A stretch of DNA of 8,235 bases from Syntrophomonadaceae bacterium. Its GTDB lineage: Bacteria; Bacillota; Syntrophomonadia; Syntrophomonadales; Syntrophothermaceae. This document shows positions 1 to 8,100 of the stretch, piece after piece. The translations under genes were made by a program, and so were the position numbers. A model generated the notes under the pieces. The model did not search any database and was not told where the DNA came from. It saw only the letters and a program-made list of their open reading frames with translations. The stretch spans positions 1-8,235 of the forward strand of contig JARYMO010000056.1 of assembly GCA_029907055.1 (NCBI GenBank), written 5' to 3'. Positions within the stretch are counted from its first letter, which is position 1. Each line of letters starts with the position of its first letter.

Positions 1-2219
1 AAGACCGCCAGCACGATGAGCAGCACGCTGGCTCCCTGCAGCAGCGACAGGACCACCGTGCGGCGGTCAAAGAGCGATTCCGCGCTGTCCCGGGGGGGAC
101 GCTCCATCACGTCGGCTTCCTCCCCTTCCGCCTCGAAGACCACGGAACAGGCCGGATCGATGATGAGTTCCAGGAACGCCACGTGCACTGGCAGCAGGAC
201 CAGCGGCCAGTTCATCAGCACCGGGAACAGCGACAGCCCGGCGATGGGCACGTGGATGGCCAGGATGTAGGAGGTCGCCTTGCGCAGATTGTCGAAAATG
301 CGCCTGCCCATGCGCACCGCGGCCACGATGGAGGAGAAGTCGTCGTCCAGCAGCACCAGCGAGGCGGCTTCACGGGCCACGTCGGTTCCCCGCCCCCCCA
401 TGGCAATGCCGATGTGCGCCGCCTTCAGTGCCGGTGCGTCGTTGACCCCGTCACCGGTCATGGCCACGATTTCCCCGTTCGCCTTCAGGGCCCGCACCAG
501 GCGCAGCTTCTGTTCGGGCACGGTGCGGGCAAAGATGTCGGTGTGGCGAATGCGCGCGCGCAGTTCTTCGTCACTCATGCCCTCCAGCTCGGCCCCGGTG
601 ATGCAGTCCTCCTGGTTGCGCAGGCCGATGTGGCGCGCCACGCTCTGCGCAGTGCCCGGGTAGTCCCCGGTGATCATGATGACCCGGATGCCTGCCCGGT
701 AGCACTCCCGCAACGCCGCCGGGGCATTGGGACGCACCGGGTCGGCCAGCCCCAGCATCCCCACCAGCTCGAAATCGAAGTCGTGCTGTGCCCCCGGCAG
801 CAGCGGCGCGGAACTCCAGGCCCGCGCCACGCCGATGACCCGCAGTCCCTGTGCTGCCATCTCGACCACCCGGGCCTGCAGGGCCTCCACCTCGGCTGGC
901 GGAAGGTGGCAGAGGTCGAACATCGCTTCCGGGGCGCCCTTGGCGGCGATCACGTAGCGGTCTTCTCCCGGCTGGCGGTAGGCGTGAGACATGGCCAACA
1001 GGCCCGGGGACAGCGGGTACTCCCTGATGACGTCCCAGTCCGTGTGGAGGTGCTCGGTGTGGTTGAGGCCGTTCAGCCCCAGGTCCAGGATGGCCCGCTC
1101 CATGGGGTCAAACGGGTCCCGACGGCTGGCCAGCACCGCGTATTCCAGCACTTCGTGGCAGGCCTCCGGCAGTTCCCCTCCCTGGAAGGGCTGCACCGCC
1201 CAGCACTGCCCCTGTGCGTACACTGCCTGCACCGTCATGCGGTTCTCGGTCAGGGTACCGGTCTTGTCCACGCACAGCACGGTCGCCGCTCCCAGCGTCT
1301 CCACCGCCGGCAGGCGCCGGGTCAGCACCCGCTGGCGGGACATCCGCCAGGCCCCCAGGGCCAGGAAGACCGCCAGGACCACCGGGAACTCTTCCGGCAG
1401 GGTGGCCATGGCCAGGGTGAGACCGGCCAGGAAGCCGGCCAGCCAGTCACCGGTGTTGAAGCCGTACACCGTGACCACCACGGCGCACAACAGCAGTCCG
1501 AACCCCGCCAGCTTCTTGACCAGCCGGCGGGTATCCCGCTGCAGCGGGGTTTCCTCCTGGTCCAGGCCGTGCAGGGCCCGGCCGATCCTTCCCATCTCGG
1601 TGTTGGCGCCGGTGGCCTTGATTTCCGCCACCCCCTGCCCCTGCACCACCACGGTCCCGGCGTAGACATAGGGGAGCCCGTCCCCGCCCCCCGGCCGCGC
1701 CATGGCCGAGCCCTCCCGAACGGCCTCCTTGCGCACCGGGACCGACTCGCCGGTGAGCAGCGACTCATCGGTGCTGAGGTTGGAGGCGGCCAGCAGTATC
1801 CCGTCGGCCGGCACGCGGTCCCCCTCCGAGAGCACCACCAGGTCGCCCCGTACCACCTCGCGTCCCGCGATGCGCCGCCGCTGCCCGTCGCGGATGACCA
1901 GGGCCCGTGGCGAGGACAGGTCGCGGAGCGCGTCCAGCGCTCGCTCGGTCTTGCGCTCCTGGTAGAGGGTGATGCCCACCACCACCAGCACGAAGCTCAT
2001 CAGCACCGACGCCTCCCGTGCGTCGCCCAGCAGGAAGTAGATGAGCCCGCACGCCAGCAGCAGGAGCAGCATGGGCTCCTTCAGCACCTCCACCACCAGG
2101 GCCGGCAGGGTGCGGGGCCGGGCCGAGGGCAGCTCGTTGAACCCCTCTTCGCGCAATCGTCGTTCGGCCTCGGCCTGGGAAAGACCCCTGGCCTTGCGTA
2201 CATCGAACCCGGTACTCAC
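1..2219 (-). CDS. P-type (P2-like) cation-transporting ATPase, 3' end outside window
   Basis: Membrane pump that couples ATP hydrolysis to cation transport through an aspartyl-phosphate intermediate. The 739 codons present carry the family's motifs in order: an N-terminal cation-ATPase segment (about residues 1-45), two hydrophobic helices (about 50-90), actuator motif TGES (156-159), M4 motif PEEFP (275-279), phosphorylation motif DKTGT with D318, nucleotide-binding KGAPE (427-431), and hinge motif GDGVND (589-594). M5 and M6 follow, then the start of M7; the last helices lie off the window. The start is GTG at 2219. An in-frame TGA lies four codons upstream and GAGGTG sits 5 nt before it. 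M4 reads PEEFP where Ca2+ pumps of the SERCA/PMR1 type have PEGLP, and M5 contains HVPIAGL, so the transported ion cannot be assigned. The P-type ATPase identity is very secure. Calcium or another divalent cation is a guess. Confidence 0.95.
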   Translation of the reverse strand, partial: MSTGFDVRKARGLSQAEAERRLREEGFNELPSARPRTLPALVVEVLKEPMLLLLLACGLIYFLLGDAREASVLMSFVLVVVGITLYQERKTERALDALRDLSSPRALVIRDGQRRRIAGREVVRGDLVVLSEGDRVPADGILLAASNLSTDESLLTGESVPVRKEAVREGSAMARPGGGDGLPYVYAGTVVVQGQGVAEIKATGANTEMGRIGRALHGLDQEETPLQRDTRRLVKKLAGFGLLLCAVVVTVYGFNTGDWLAGFLAGLTLAMATLPEEFPVVLAVFLALGAWRMSRQRVLTRRLPAVETLGAATVLCVDKTGTLTENRMTVQAVYAQGQCWAVQPFQGGELPEACHEVLEYAVLASRRDPFDPMERAILDLGLNGLNHTEHLHTDWDVIREYPLSPGLLAMSHAYRQPGEDRYVIAAKGAPEAMFDLCHLPPAEVEALQARVVEMAAQGLRVIGVARAWSSAPLLPGAQHDFDFELVGMLGLADPVRPNAPAALRECYRAGIRVIMITGDYPGTAQSVARHIGLRNQEDCITGAELEGMSDEELRARIRHTDIFARTVPEQKLRLVRALKANGEIVAMTGDGVNDAPALKAAHIGIAMGGRGTDVAREAASLVLLDDDFSSIVAAVRMGRRIFDNLRKATSYILAIHVPIAGLSLFPVLMNWPLVLLPVHVAFLELIIDPACSVVFEAEGEEADVMERPPRDSAESLFDRRTVVLSLLQGASVLLIVLAV

Positions 2220-2224
2220 GGCTG

Positions 2225-2230
2225 CACCTC
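2225..2230 (-). promoter_or_regulatory. Ribosome-binding site of the ATPase gene
   Basis: On the minus strand GAGGTG stands 5 nt before the GTG start at 2219. A stronger purine run, GGGAGGAG (2233-2240), lies further upstream, about 13 nt from the start. An in-frame TGA at 2229-2231 excludes any start further upstream, so this site decides the start. Confidence 0.7.
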
Positions 2231-2259
2231 ATCTCCTCCCGTCATCGCTCCCCACCCAT

Positions 2260-2277
2260 TGCCGCTGCAGGGCGGCA
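2260..2277 (-). other. Hairpin in the ATPase leader
   Basis: A perfect 6-bp inverted repeat (TGCCGC / GCGGCA) with a 6-nt loop lies between the terminator and the ATPase ribosome-binding site, about 20 nt before the purine run. No U-tract follows, so it is not a terminator. It could influence ribosome access or be a chance GC-rich dyad. Confidence 0.4.
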
Positions 2278-2290
2278 GCCCCTGGTCAAT

Positions 2291-2323
2291 AAAAACGGGA
2301 CTCCTCCTGCTGGCGAAGTCCCG
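2291..2323 (-). terminator. Intrinsic terminator between the phosphomannomutase and ATPase genes
   Basis: On the minus strand a perfect 7-bp stem, CGGGACT pairing with AGTCCCG (2317-2323 and 2296-2302), encloses a 14-nt loop and is followed at once by TTTTT (2291-2295) and ATT. This is classic Rho-independent architecture. It lies about 135 nt past the phosphomannomutase stop, so it could end the GDP-mannose operon. It also lies about 85 nt downstream of the start site predicted for the promoter at 2415-2445 and upstream of the ATPase start, so it could be an attenuator. A second copy of CGGGA at 2332-2336 could compete for the 3' arm. Confidence 0.8.
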
Positions 2324-2398
2324 CGGCTGGTTCCCGCTGCCCTCATCGAGGCCCGGCACGCACGTGCCTGACATGGTCACCATCGATATCGAGCTATC

Positions 2399-2428
2399 CA
2401 CATGCTTGAGAGACAGTATACCACATGC
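2399..2428. repeat. Direct repeat CCACATGC x2 around the -10 box, possible operator
   Basis: CCACATGC occurs at 2399-2406 and again at 2421-2428, both in the same orientation and 22 bp apart, about two helical turns. On the transcribed minus strand one copy abuts the upstream side of the TATACT box and the other falls about where transcription should begin. Two same-face half-sites at a promoter suit a repressor that binds direct repeats. No regulator can be named from this. Confidence 0.4.
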
Positions 2429-2445
2429 CTTCCCGCCCTGGTCAA
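2415..2445 (-). promoter_or_regulatory. Sigma70-type promoter with extended -10, towards the ATPase gene
   Basis: The minus strand reads TTGACC (2440-2445), a 19-bp spacer, then TATACT (2415-2420). A TG one base before the -10 makes it an extended -10 element, which can offset the long spacer. The predicted start is near 2408, giving a leader of about 190 nt before the ATPase GTG. The terminator at 2291-2323 lies inside that leader. After the terminator I see only a TTGACC with no good -10 partner, so no better ATPase promoter is evident. Confidence 0.6.
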
Positions 2446-2458
2446 GACGGGCTGGCCC

Positions 2459-3823
2459 TCACACCTGCAGGCCCAGGCCGTGCAGGAAGGCAAACAGCTC
2501 CGACTTGATGCGTTCCAGCCCCTCGGGAGTGGTGCCCTCGCACCGCACGATGAGCTCCGGTCCCGTGTTGGACGCCCGCACCAGGCCCCACCCGTCAGGG
2601 AACAGGATGCGCGCCCCGTCAACGTCGATGACCGGGTACCGAACCCGGAAGTGTTCCAGCACCCGCTGTACCTGGTCGAACTTCGCCGCGTCGGAGGTGT
2701 GCACCCGCAGCTCCGGGGTGGCGTAGTACTTCGGCACGTCGGCCAGCATCTCGGTGATGGTCTGCTCGCTGTGAGAGAGGATGCGCAACAACCGCGCGGC
2801 GGCGTAGAGGGCATCATCAAACCCGTAGTACTCGTCGGCGAAGAACATGTGCCCGGACATCTCGCCGGTAAAGACGGCGCCGATTTCCCTCATCTTGGCC
2901 TTGATGAGCGAGTGCCCGGTCTTGAACATCACCGGATTGCCACCGAGGCGGCGGATCTCGTCGATGAGGGCCTGGGAGCACTTCACCTCCACGATGCAGT
3001 CTGCCCCGGGGTAGCGGGGCAGTATCTCCCGCCAGAACAGGATCATCAGCATGTCGCCCCAGATGATGTTGCCTTCGCGGTCCACCACCCCCAGGCGGTC
3101 ACCGTCCCCGTCCAGCCCGATGCCAATGTCCGCCTGCTCGGCCTGCACCCGGGCCACCAGGTCGCGCACGTTCTCCACCTTGACCGGGTCCGGGTGGTGG
3201 TGGGGAAACGTGGGGTCCGATTCGCAGTAGAGCTCCGCCACCTGGCACCCCAGGCGGCGGAACAGGCGCGGAGCGAACAAGGAGGCGGTGCCGTTCCCGC
3301 AGTCCACCACCACCTTCAGGGGCCGCGGCCCCAGCCGGACCCGGTCGCAGATCATGGCCATGTACTCGTCGCCGATGTCGTAGGGCCTGACCGTGCCTGC
3401 CGGCTGGCCCTGCAGGCGGGTACCGGCCTCGACCATCTTCCGCAGCCGCTGGATCTCCTCCCCGTAGATGGTGGCTTCCCCCAGCAGCACCTTGAACCCG
3501 TTGTCACCACCCGGGTTGTGGCTGGCGGTGATCATCAGGCCGGCAGGAATGCCCAGGTGGCGCGACGCGAAGTAGAACATGGGGGTAATGACCACTCCCA
3601 GGTCCACCACCTCGCAGCCGGCCTTCACCAGCTCCTCCACCGTCAGGTCACGGAAGAGCGGTGAAGACTGCCGGTTATCCCGTCCCACCAGGACGGTGCG
3701 CTGGCCGTGTTCAGCGGCGTAGGCGGCAAAAGAGGACGCAATGGCCCGCACCACGTCCTCCGTGAGCTCGTCTCCCACCCGCCCCCGGATGTCGTACTGG
3801 CGAAAGATGTTTGCAACCTCCAT
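2459..3823 (-). CDS. manB: Phosphomannomutase / phosphoglucomutase
   Basis: Cytosolic alpha-D-phosphohexomutase that interconverts mannose-6-phosphate and mannose-1-phosphate (often also the glucose phosphates) via a phosphoserine. It is the step before GDP-mannose synthesis. The 454-residue product has the usual length for the AlgC-like family. It opens with IFRQYDIRG and has the catalytic serine loop TASHNP with S101. The Mg2+ loop is DGDGDR (238-243), the sugar-specificity loop GEMSGH (320-325), and the C-terminal phosphate-binding loop RASNTGP near 416-422. GEMSGH is typical of PMM/PGM rather than of phosphoglucosamine mutase. I prefer ATG 3823 because GGGAG ends 6 nt before it; ATG 3829 and an Arg-rich extension from 3856 are also open but fit the ribosome-binding site less well. 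It follows the guanylyltransferase gene by 39 bp and is probably co-transcribed with it. The symbol is given by function only. Confidence 0.95.
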   Translation of the reverse strand: MEVANIFRQYDIRGRVGDELTEDVVRAIASSFAAYAAEHGQRTVLVGRDNRQSSPLFRDLTVEELVKAGCEVVDLGVVITPMFYFASRHLGIPAGLMITASHNPGGDNGFKVLLGEATIYGEEIQRLRKMVEAGTRLQGQPAGTVRPYDIGDEYMAMICDRVRLGPRPLKVVVDCGNGTASLFAPRLFRRLGCQVAELYCESDPTFPHHHPDPVKVENVRDLVARVQAEQADIGIGLDGDGDRLGVVDREGNIIWGDMLMILFWREILPRYPGADCIVEVKCSQALIDEIRRLGGNPVMFKTGHSLIKAKMREIGAVFTGEMSGHMFFADEYYGFDDALYAAARLLRILSHSEQTITEMLADVPKYYATPELRVHTSDAAKFDQVQRVLEHFRVRYPVIDVDGARILFPDGWGLVRASNTGPELIVRCEGTTPEGLERIKSELFAFLHGLGLQV

Positions 3824-3829
3824 GCCCAT

Positions 3830-3834
3830 CTCCC
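3830..3834 (-). promoter_or_regulatory. Ribosome-binding site of the phosphomannomutase gene
   Basis: The minus strand reads AGGAAGGGAG here, with GGGAG placed 6 nt before ATG 3823. The nearer ATG at 3829 would directly abut it, and a start at 3856 would lie upstream of it. The spacing therefore favours 3823. Confidence 0.6.
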
Positions 3835-3862
3835 TTCCTCGTCGTCGGCGGCGCAAGGCCCC

Positions 3863-4903
3863 CTACAGCAGGTCATGTCTCCTCCGTTCGCGGAGCACGT
3901 CGACCAGGCGACGCACCTCCTGTGACGCGTGCTTGGGGCAGACGAAGATGACGTCTTCGGTTTCCACTACCACCAGGTCCTCCGCCCCCAGCAGGGCCAC
4001 CGTCTTCTGGCACTGCCGCACCAGGCAGCCCCGGCTGTCCACCGCGATGATGTCATCGCCCACCAGCACGTTGCCGGCCGCGTCGGCGTCCAACAGTTCG
4101 GCCAGGGCCTTCCAGCTCCCCACGTCGCTCCAGCCGAAGTCCCCCGGCACCACCGCCACCCGCGAGGACTTCTCGGCGATGCCGTAGTCCAGGCTCACCT
4201 CGGGCAGGTCGTGGTAGCGGTCGAGGTAGGCCTGGAATCCTTGCCGCACCATCTCGTACACCGAGGGCAGGTGGCGGGCAAACTCCTCCAGCCAGGTGTC
4301 CACTCGCGCCACGAAGATGCCGGCGTTCCAGAAGTAGCCCCCTTCCTCCAGGTAGCGGCGGGCAGTCGCCTCGTCCGGTTTCTCGGTGAACGAACTCACC
4401 CGCCTCACCCCGGGGACTCCTTCCACCTCCTCCTCGGCACAGCGGATGTACCCGTAGCCGGTTTCGGGATACCCGGGGACAATGCCCACCGTGACCAGGT
4501 ATCCCCGGCGGGCAGCCGCTTCCGCTTTGCCCAGCACACGGTGGAATTCAGCCTCATCGCGGATGTAGTGGTCGGAAGGAAAGACCGCCAGCACCTCGTC
4601 CGGGGAATCCTGGAACTGTGCCAGGGCCAGGCCCAGTGCCGGCGCGGTGTTCTTCCCCACCGGTTCGCCCACTACGTCCACCTCCTGGATGAGGTGCGGG
4701 TACAGCAGGCGCTCGATGGCCTGCTGCTGGTCACGGTTGGTGATGATCATGACCTCGCGCGACCCTTCCGCCCGCAACCGCTCGACCGTGTGCTGGAGCA
4801 TGGTGCGGTCCCCGAAGAAGCTGCACAGCTGCTTGGGGCGGCTCTCGCGGCTTTCCGGCCAGAGCCGCACGCCCTTGCCGCCGGCCAGGATCAATGATAT
4901 CAC
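3863..4903 (-). CDS. manC: Mannose-1-phosphate guanylyltransferase (GDP-mannose pyrophosphorylase)
   Basis: Cytosolic nucleotidyltransferase: GTP + mannose-1-phosphate gives GDP-mannose + PPi. It supplies the donor for mannosyl glycans and mannosylated solutes. The N-terminal signature is GGKGVRLWP (8-16), followed by RPKQL (22-26), GKNTAPA (83-89) and FPSDH (108-112). Further motifs in order are FTEKPD, WNAGIF, DYGIAEKS and GWSDVGSW. These are the guanylyl-specific pattern rather than that of glucose-1-phosphate uridylyl- or thymidylyltransferases. The 346-residue length equals the stand-alone catalytic unit; the C-terminal isomerase domain of bifunctional ManC/AlgA types (about 460-480 residues) is absent. 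I chose GTG 4903 over ATG 4918 because GGGAGG lies 7 nt before the GTG, whereas the ATG has no ribosome-binding site. First gene of the minus-strand operon. Confidence 0.95.
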   Translation of the reverse strand: MISLILAGGKGVRLWPESRESRPKQLCSFFGDRTMLQHTVERLRAEGSREVMIITNRDQQQAIERLLYPHLIQEVDVVGEPVGKNTAPALGLALAQFQDSPDEVLAVFPSDHYIRDEAEFHRVLGKAEAAARRGYLVTVGIVPGYPETGYGYIRCAEEEVEGVPGVRRVSSFTEKPDEATARRYLEEGGYFWNAGIFVARVDTWLEEFARHLPSVYEMVRQGFQAYLDRYHDLPEVSLDYGIAEKSSRVAVVPGDFGWSDVGSWKALAELLDADAAGNVLVGDDIIAVDSRGCLVRQCQKTVALLGAEDLVVVETEDVIFVCPKHASQEVRRLVDVLRERRRHDLL

Positions 4904-4910
4904 TGCGCGT

Positions 4911-4916
4911 CCTCCC
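4911..4916 (-). promoter_or_regulatory. Ribosome-binding site that sets the guanylyltransferase start
   Basis: GGGAGG on the minus strand is 7 nt before GTG 4903, which yields a protein beginning MISLILAGG, the normal start of this family. The in-frame ATG at 4918 would add five residues (MGGRA) and has only GC-rich sequence before it. Confidence 0.8.
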
Positions 4917-4920
4917 ATCT

Positions 4921-4937
4921 GCGGCCGGGGCGGCCGC
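4921..4937 (-). other. GC hairpin just upstream of the guanylyltransferase ribosome-binding site
   Basis: GCGGCC (4921-4926) and GGCCGC (4932-4937) form a perfect 6-bp stem with a 5-nt loop. It ends 4 nt from the GGGAGG site, inside the predicted leader of about 50 nt. It could tune mRNA stability or translation; chance is possible in DNA this GC-rich. Confidence 0.4.
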
Positions 4938-4959
4938 CGTCCTGCGTCCCCATGCTCTT

Positions 4960-4988
4960 ATTGTACCAGCCCTGCACAAGCACGGCAG
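4960..4988 (-). promoter_or_regulatory. Promoter of the GDP-mannose operon
   Basis: The minus strand carries TACAAT (4960-4965) with TG one base before it, an extended -10. A weak -35 candidate, CTGCCG (4983-4988), lies 17 bp upstream and matches TTGACA at three positions. The predicted start near 4953 gives a leader of about 50 nt to GTG 4903. The -10 is an AT-rich exception in GC-rich surroundings. Confidence 0.5.
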
Positions 4989-5015
4989 CCGTTCCGGCCC
5001 CGCAAGGGAATAGGG

Positions 5016-5046
5016 TTCGCGCCCGACCTGCCCGGTCGCATATAAT
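5016..5046 (+). promoter_or_regulatory. Promoter of the glycosyltransferase-GH130 gene
   Basis: A perfect TATAAT sits at 5041-5046 in a short AT-rich island. The best -35 candidate, TTCGCG (5016-5021), is poor and has a 19-bp spacer, so an activator or another contact may be needed. Predicted start near 5053, about 58 nt before ATG 5111. It is back to back with the GDP-mannose operon promoter. Confidence 0.5.
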
Positions 5047-5110
5047 ATCCATAAAGGAACACGACCCGCACCCACCGGCTGGCAATGACAACCTTCCTGG
5101 GGGTATCATC

Positions 5111-8100
5111 ATGGCAATTCGAGACCTGGCCGAAACCGAAGCCCTCTTCGACCGCAGCCTGGCGGAAGGACTGGAACTGACTCGACAGTTCACCAACATT
5201 GACCTGGTCATTGGCATCCCCTTCTACAACGAGCGCGACCTCCTGCCCGAGGTCCTCAAGGTAGTGGAAGAGAGCCTGCAGCTGCTGGACGAGGTACGCC
5301 ACCCGCTCATCCTGTGCGTGGGCGACCCCGCAGGGGCTGAAGCGATGGCGGCCATACGGGACATGAAGCTGTCCGCCCCGCTGGTCTCATTCCTGATGGC
5401 GCCAGGGGCAAACGGCCGCGGCGCCAGTATCCGCGCCATCCTGGAGATTGCCAACCGGCTGGAGTCCGACGTGGTCCTCTTCGCCGCCGACCTGGTGCGC
5501 GACGAGCACCGTGGACTGCAGCCGGACTGGCTGCCACGCATCGTGGAGCCGCTCCGCCACGACTACGACCTGGTGCTGACCACCTTCTGCCGCCACCACT
5601 TCGAGGACTTGCTGGGCAGCCTGTTCATCGCTCCCCTGCTGGAGGTGTTCTACGGCTGCAGCGTGCAGGCCTCGCTGTCCGGCATCTACGCCATGTCGCA
5701 CGATACTGCGGAGGACCTGTGCACGGAGATCAAGTTCTGGGTCGACACCACCCAGGCCTTCGGCATCGATCCCTGGCTGGTCACCAGGGCCATCCGCTGG
5801 CAGAAGAAGATGTGCCAGGTGCAGCTGGGCGCCAAGCTGGAGAGCGTTTCGCTGGAAAAGATCAACTACGTGTTCAAGGAAATCGCCCGCTCCCTCTTCG
5901 AGTGCATCAAGCGCGACGAGGAATTCTGGTTGCACGGTCCCTTCGTGTTACATACCCCGGATTCGTACGGGGCCCCTTACCCGGACACCCCCTACGAACC
6001 GACCTACTCCATGCGCGACCTGGTCCTGCTGTTCAAGCGCAGCTACAACCAGTACCGCACGCTCTACGCAGCCGCCATGCCCCCGGCGCTGAACGAGGAA
6101 CTGGAGCGCATCGTGGCCACCCCCACCAAGGAATTCCGCTTCCCCGGTCATACCTGGGCGCAGGTGGTGTACCGCTTCCTCTTCCACTACTGGTACGCTC
6201 CCGGGGACAGCACCGACGACGTGCTCAACGCGCTCACCTTCGCCTTCGGCGGACGCATGGCGGGCTTCATCGAACACATCGAGGCGCTGGAGGAAGAACT
6301 GGCGCACGCCAAGCTGTTCGAAACCCATGCCCTGGTGCTGGCCGAGGCGGACACCCACAAACTCCTGCAGCGCCGGGACTTCCACTCCCTGCGCGAGGAG
6401 TTCGCCCAGCGGTGGCAGCAGAAAGCCCTGGAGGTCAAACCCCCCCTCATCCCCGCCCACTACCTGGAGTTCATCCCCGGCATTCCCATTGTACTCCCCA
6501 AGCGCCTGGAAGGCAGGGGCGGGCGCGTGGTGTGGTCGGAGGGGCTCTTCAACCGCCTGCAGAGCCGGTACCAGGAGCGCTTCAACACCTTCCTGGACGA
6601 GGGGCTGAGGGTGCCTCCCAGGGCGGACAGCCGGACGGTGGCCGGGCGCCTGCACGAACTGATGGTGGAACTGGAGAAGGCCCTGGACCGGTTGCTGCCC
6701 GGGGACCTGTACACGGCCGAGGGGACGGAAGCGGTCGTCGAGGGGTTGTTCCGCCTGCTGCTCTTCCCCCGCACGTACGGCCTGCGCGAAGAAATCTTCC
6801 GCGAGATGCTGCTGCGCTTCCCGCCCTTGAACGTCATGATCCCCGCCGGGGCACGCACCCCGCGCGAGTTGATGGAAATGATGGACGTGCGCGACGCGGT
6901 GAGCCTGGCCAACCTGGTGGAGACCAGGAAGTACGCTGACCGTGCCATGCTGTGGATCCTCGACAACCTGCGGCCGGAGAACATGGACGAGGTGGAGATC
7001 CGTCCCATCGTGCTGAGCGAGAAGGTGCTGGGGGGCACCGTGCGCCTGGGCAACATCTCGGACCTCAACAAGCTGCTCACCCGCATCGTGGTCCGCCCCA
7101 TCAGCAAGGGCATGGGCGGCGAGTTCCCCAAGCTCCGCTTCAGCCTCTTCGTAGGACGCCACATCATGATCGCCGAGAACTACGCGCACCTGTGGCGCAC
7201 CTACACCCGCGAGCGCAAGAACCTGGGCGTGAAGATCCGCAACTCCCTCATCGGCCGCTACGAAACGGGTGCCTTCTCTGCCCACAACATCTTCGAGAAC
7301 GTCCACCACCGCTCGCTGGTGCGACACTCCCGCCGGCTGGCGGACAGGCTGGCGGAGGAGGGCCGCAGCGAGGAGGCACGGGTGCTGAGACTGATGTGCG
7401 ACGCCTACGGCCTCAGCCAGGTGATGGCCGACGGGACCTTCATCCCCTGTTCCGCCTACACCTGGGCCAGCTACAGTTACAAGGGAGGCCGCGGCCTGCC
7501 CTCACCGCTGTCCAGCCACGTGGAAGAAAAGTGGTTCAACCACGAGTTCCTGGAGGAGATCTACAGCGAGATGGGCTATGACCCGGCTGACATCATGCGC
7601 ATGGTGGTGCAGCTCATCGGCGAGGGGCGGGCCAGCGAGAACCTGCTCGACGTGCTGCTGGGCATCCAGCCCAAGGACCTCACCGTGGTGGTGCAGGAGC
7701 CACAGGAGTACCCGCCCGCCGGCCAGTTGCGGCGGGTGCCGCACAACCCCATCCTGACCCCCATCAAGGAACACTACTGGGAGAGCAGGTACGTGCTGAA
7801 CGCCGCCGCCGTGCGCATCAAGGACAAGGTGTACCTCCTCTACCGGGCCTTTGGCGACGACGAGGTCTCGCGCATCGGGCTGGCCATCACCGACGGCTAC
7901 CACGTGCTGGAGCGGCTGCCCGAACCGATCTTCGTGCCTCACAATGACCGCGACCGCAAGGGAGTGGAGGACCCGCGGGTGGTGGTCATCGGCAACCAGC
8001 TCTACATGCTCTACACCGCCTACAACGGGGTCATTGCCCAGGTGTCGGCGGCGTCCATCTCCATCGACGACTTCCTGGCCCGCCGCTGGGACCGCTGGGA

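Noticed and set aside
2291..2345. T-box riboswitch resemblance (GGGAACC near CCGCGG before a terminator)
   Set aside because: The order and spacing do not match the T-box antiterminator consensus, there is no stem I specifier loop, and a cation pump is not a usual T-box target.
2216..2401. 61-codon minus-strand frame in the ATPase leader, whose TGA overlaps the ATPase GTG as GTGA
   Set aside because: The overlap looks like translational coupling, but no ribosome-binding site precedes its start, the terminator stem runs through it, and the peptide resembles nothing. Kept only as a remote leader-peptide possibility.
183..2726. 847-codon open frame on the plus strand across the ATPase and phosphomannomutase genes
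   Set aside because: It is antisense to two genes with unmistakable motifs. Its translation is rich in His, Gln, Arg and Gly with no domain, as expected for a shadow frame in GC-rich DNA.
3824..3876. Arg-rich N-terminal extension of phosphomannomutase from ATG 3856
   Set aside because: It would add MRRRRRGREMG before the conserved family start and places the ribosome-binding site inside the gene. The start at 3823 fits better.
2402..4897. Long plus-strand frames (2402-3664 and 3929-4897) opposite the GDP-mannose genes
   Set aside because: Shadow frames antisense to phosphomannomutase and guanylyltransferase; low-complexity His/Gln/Val-rich translations without recognisable motifs.
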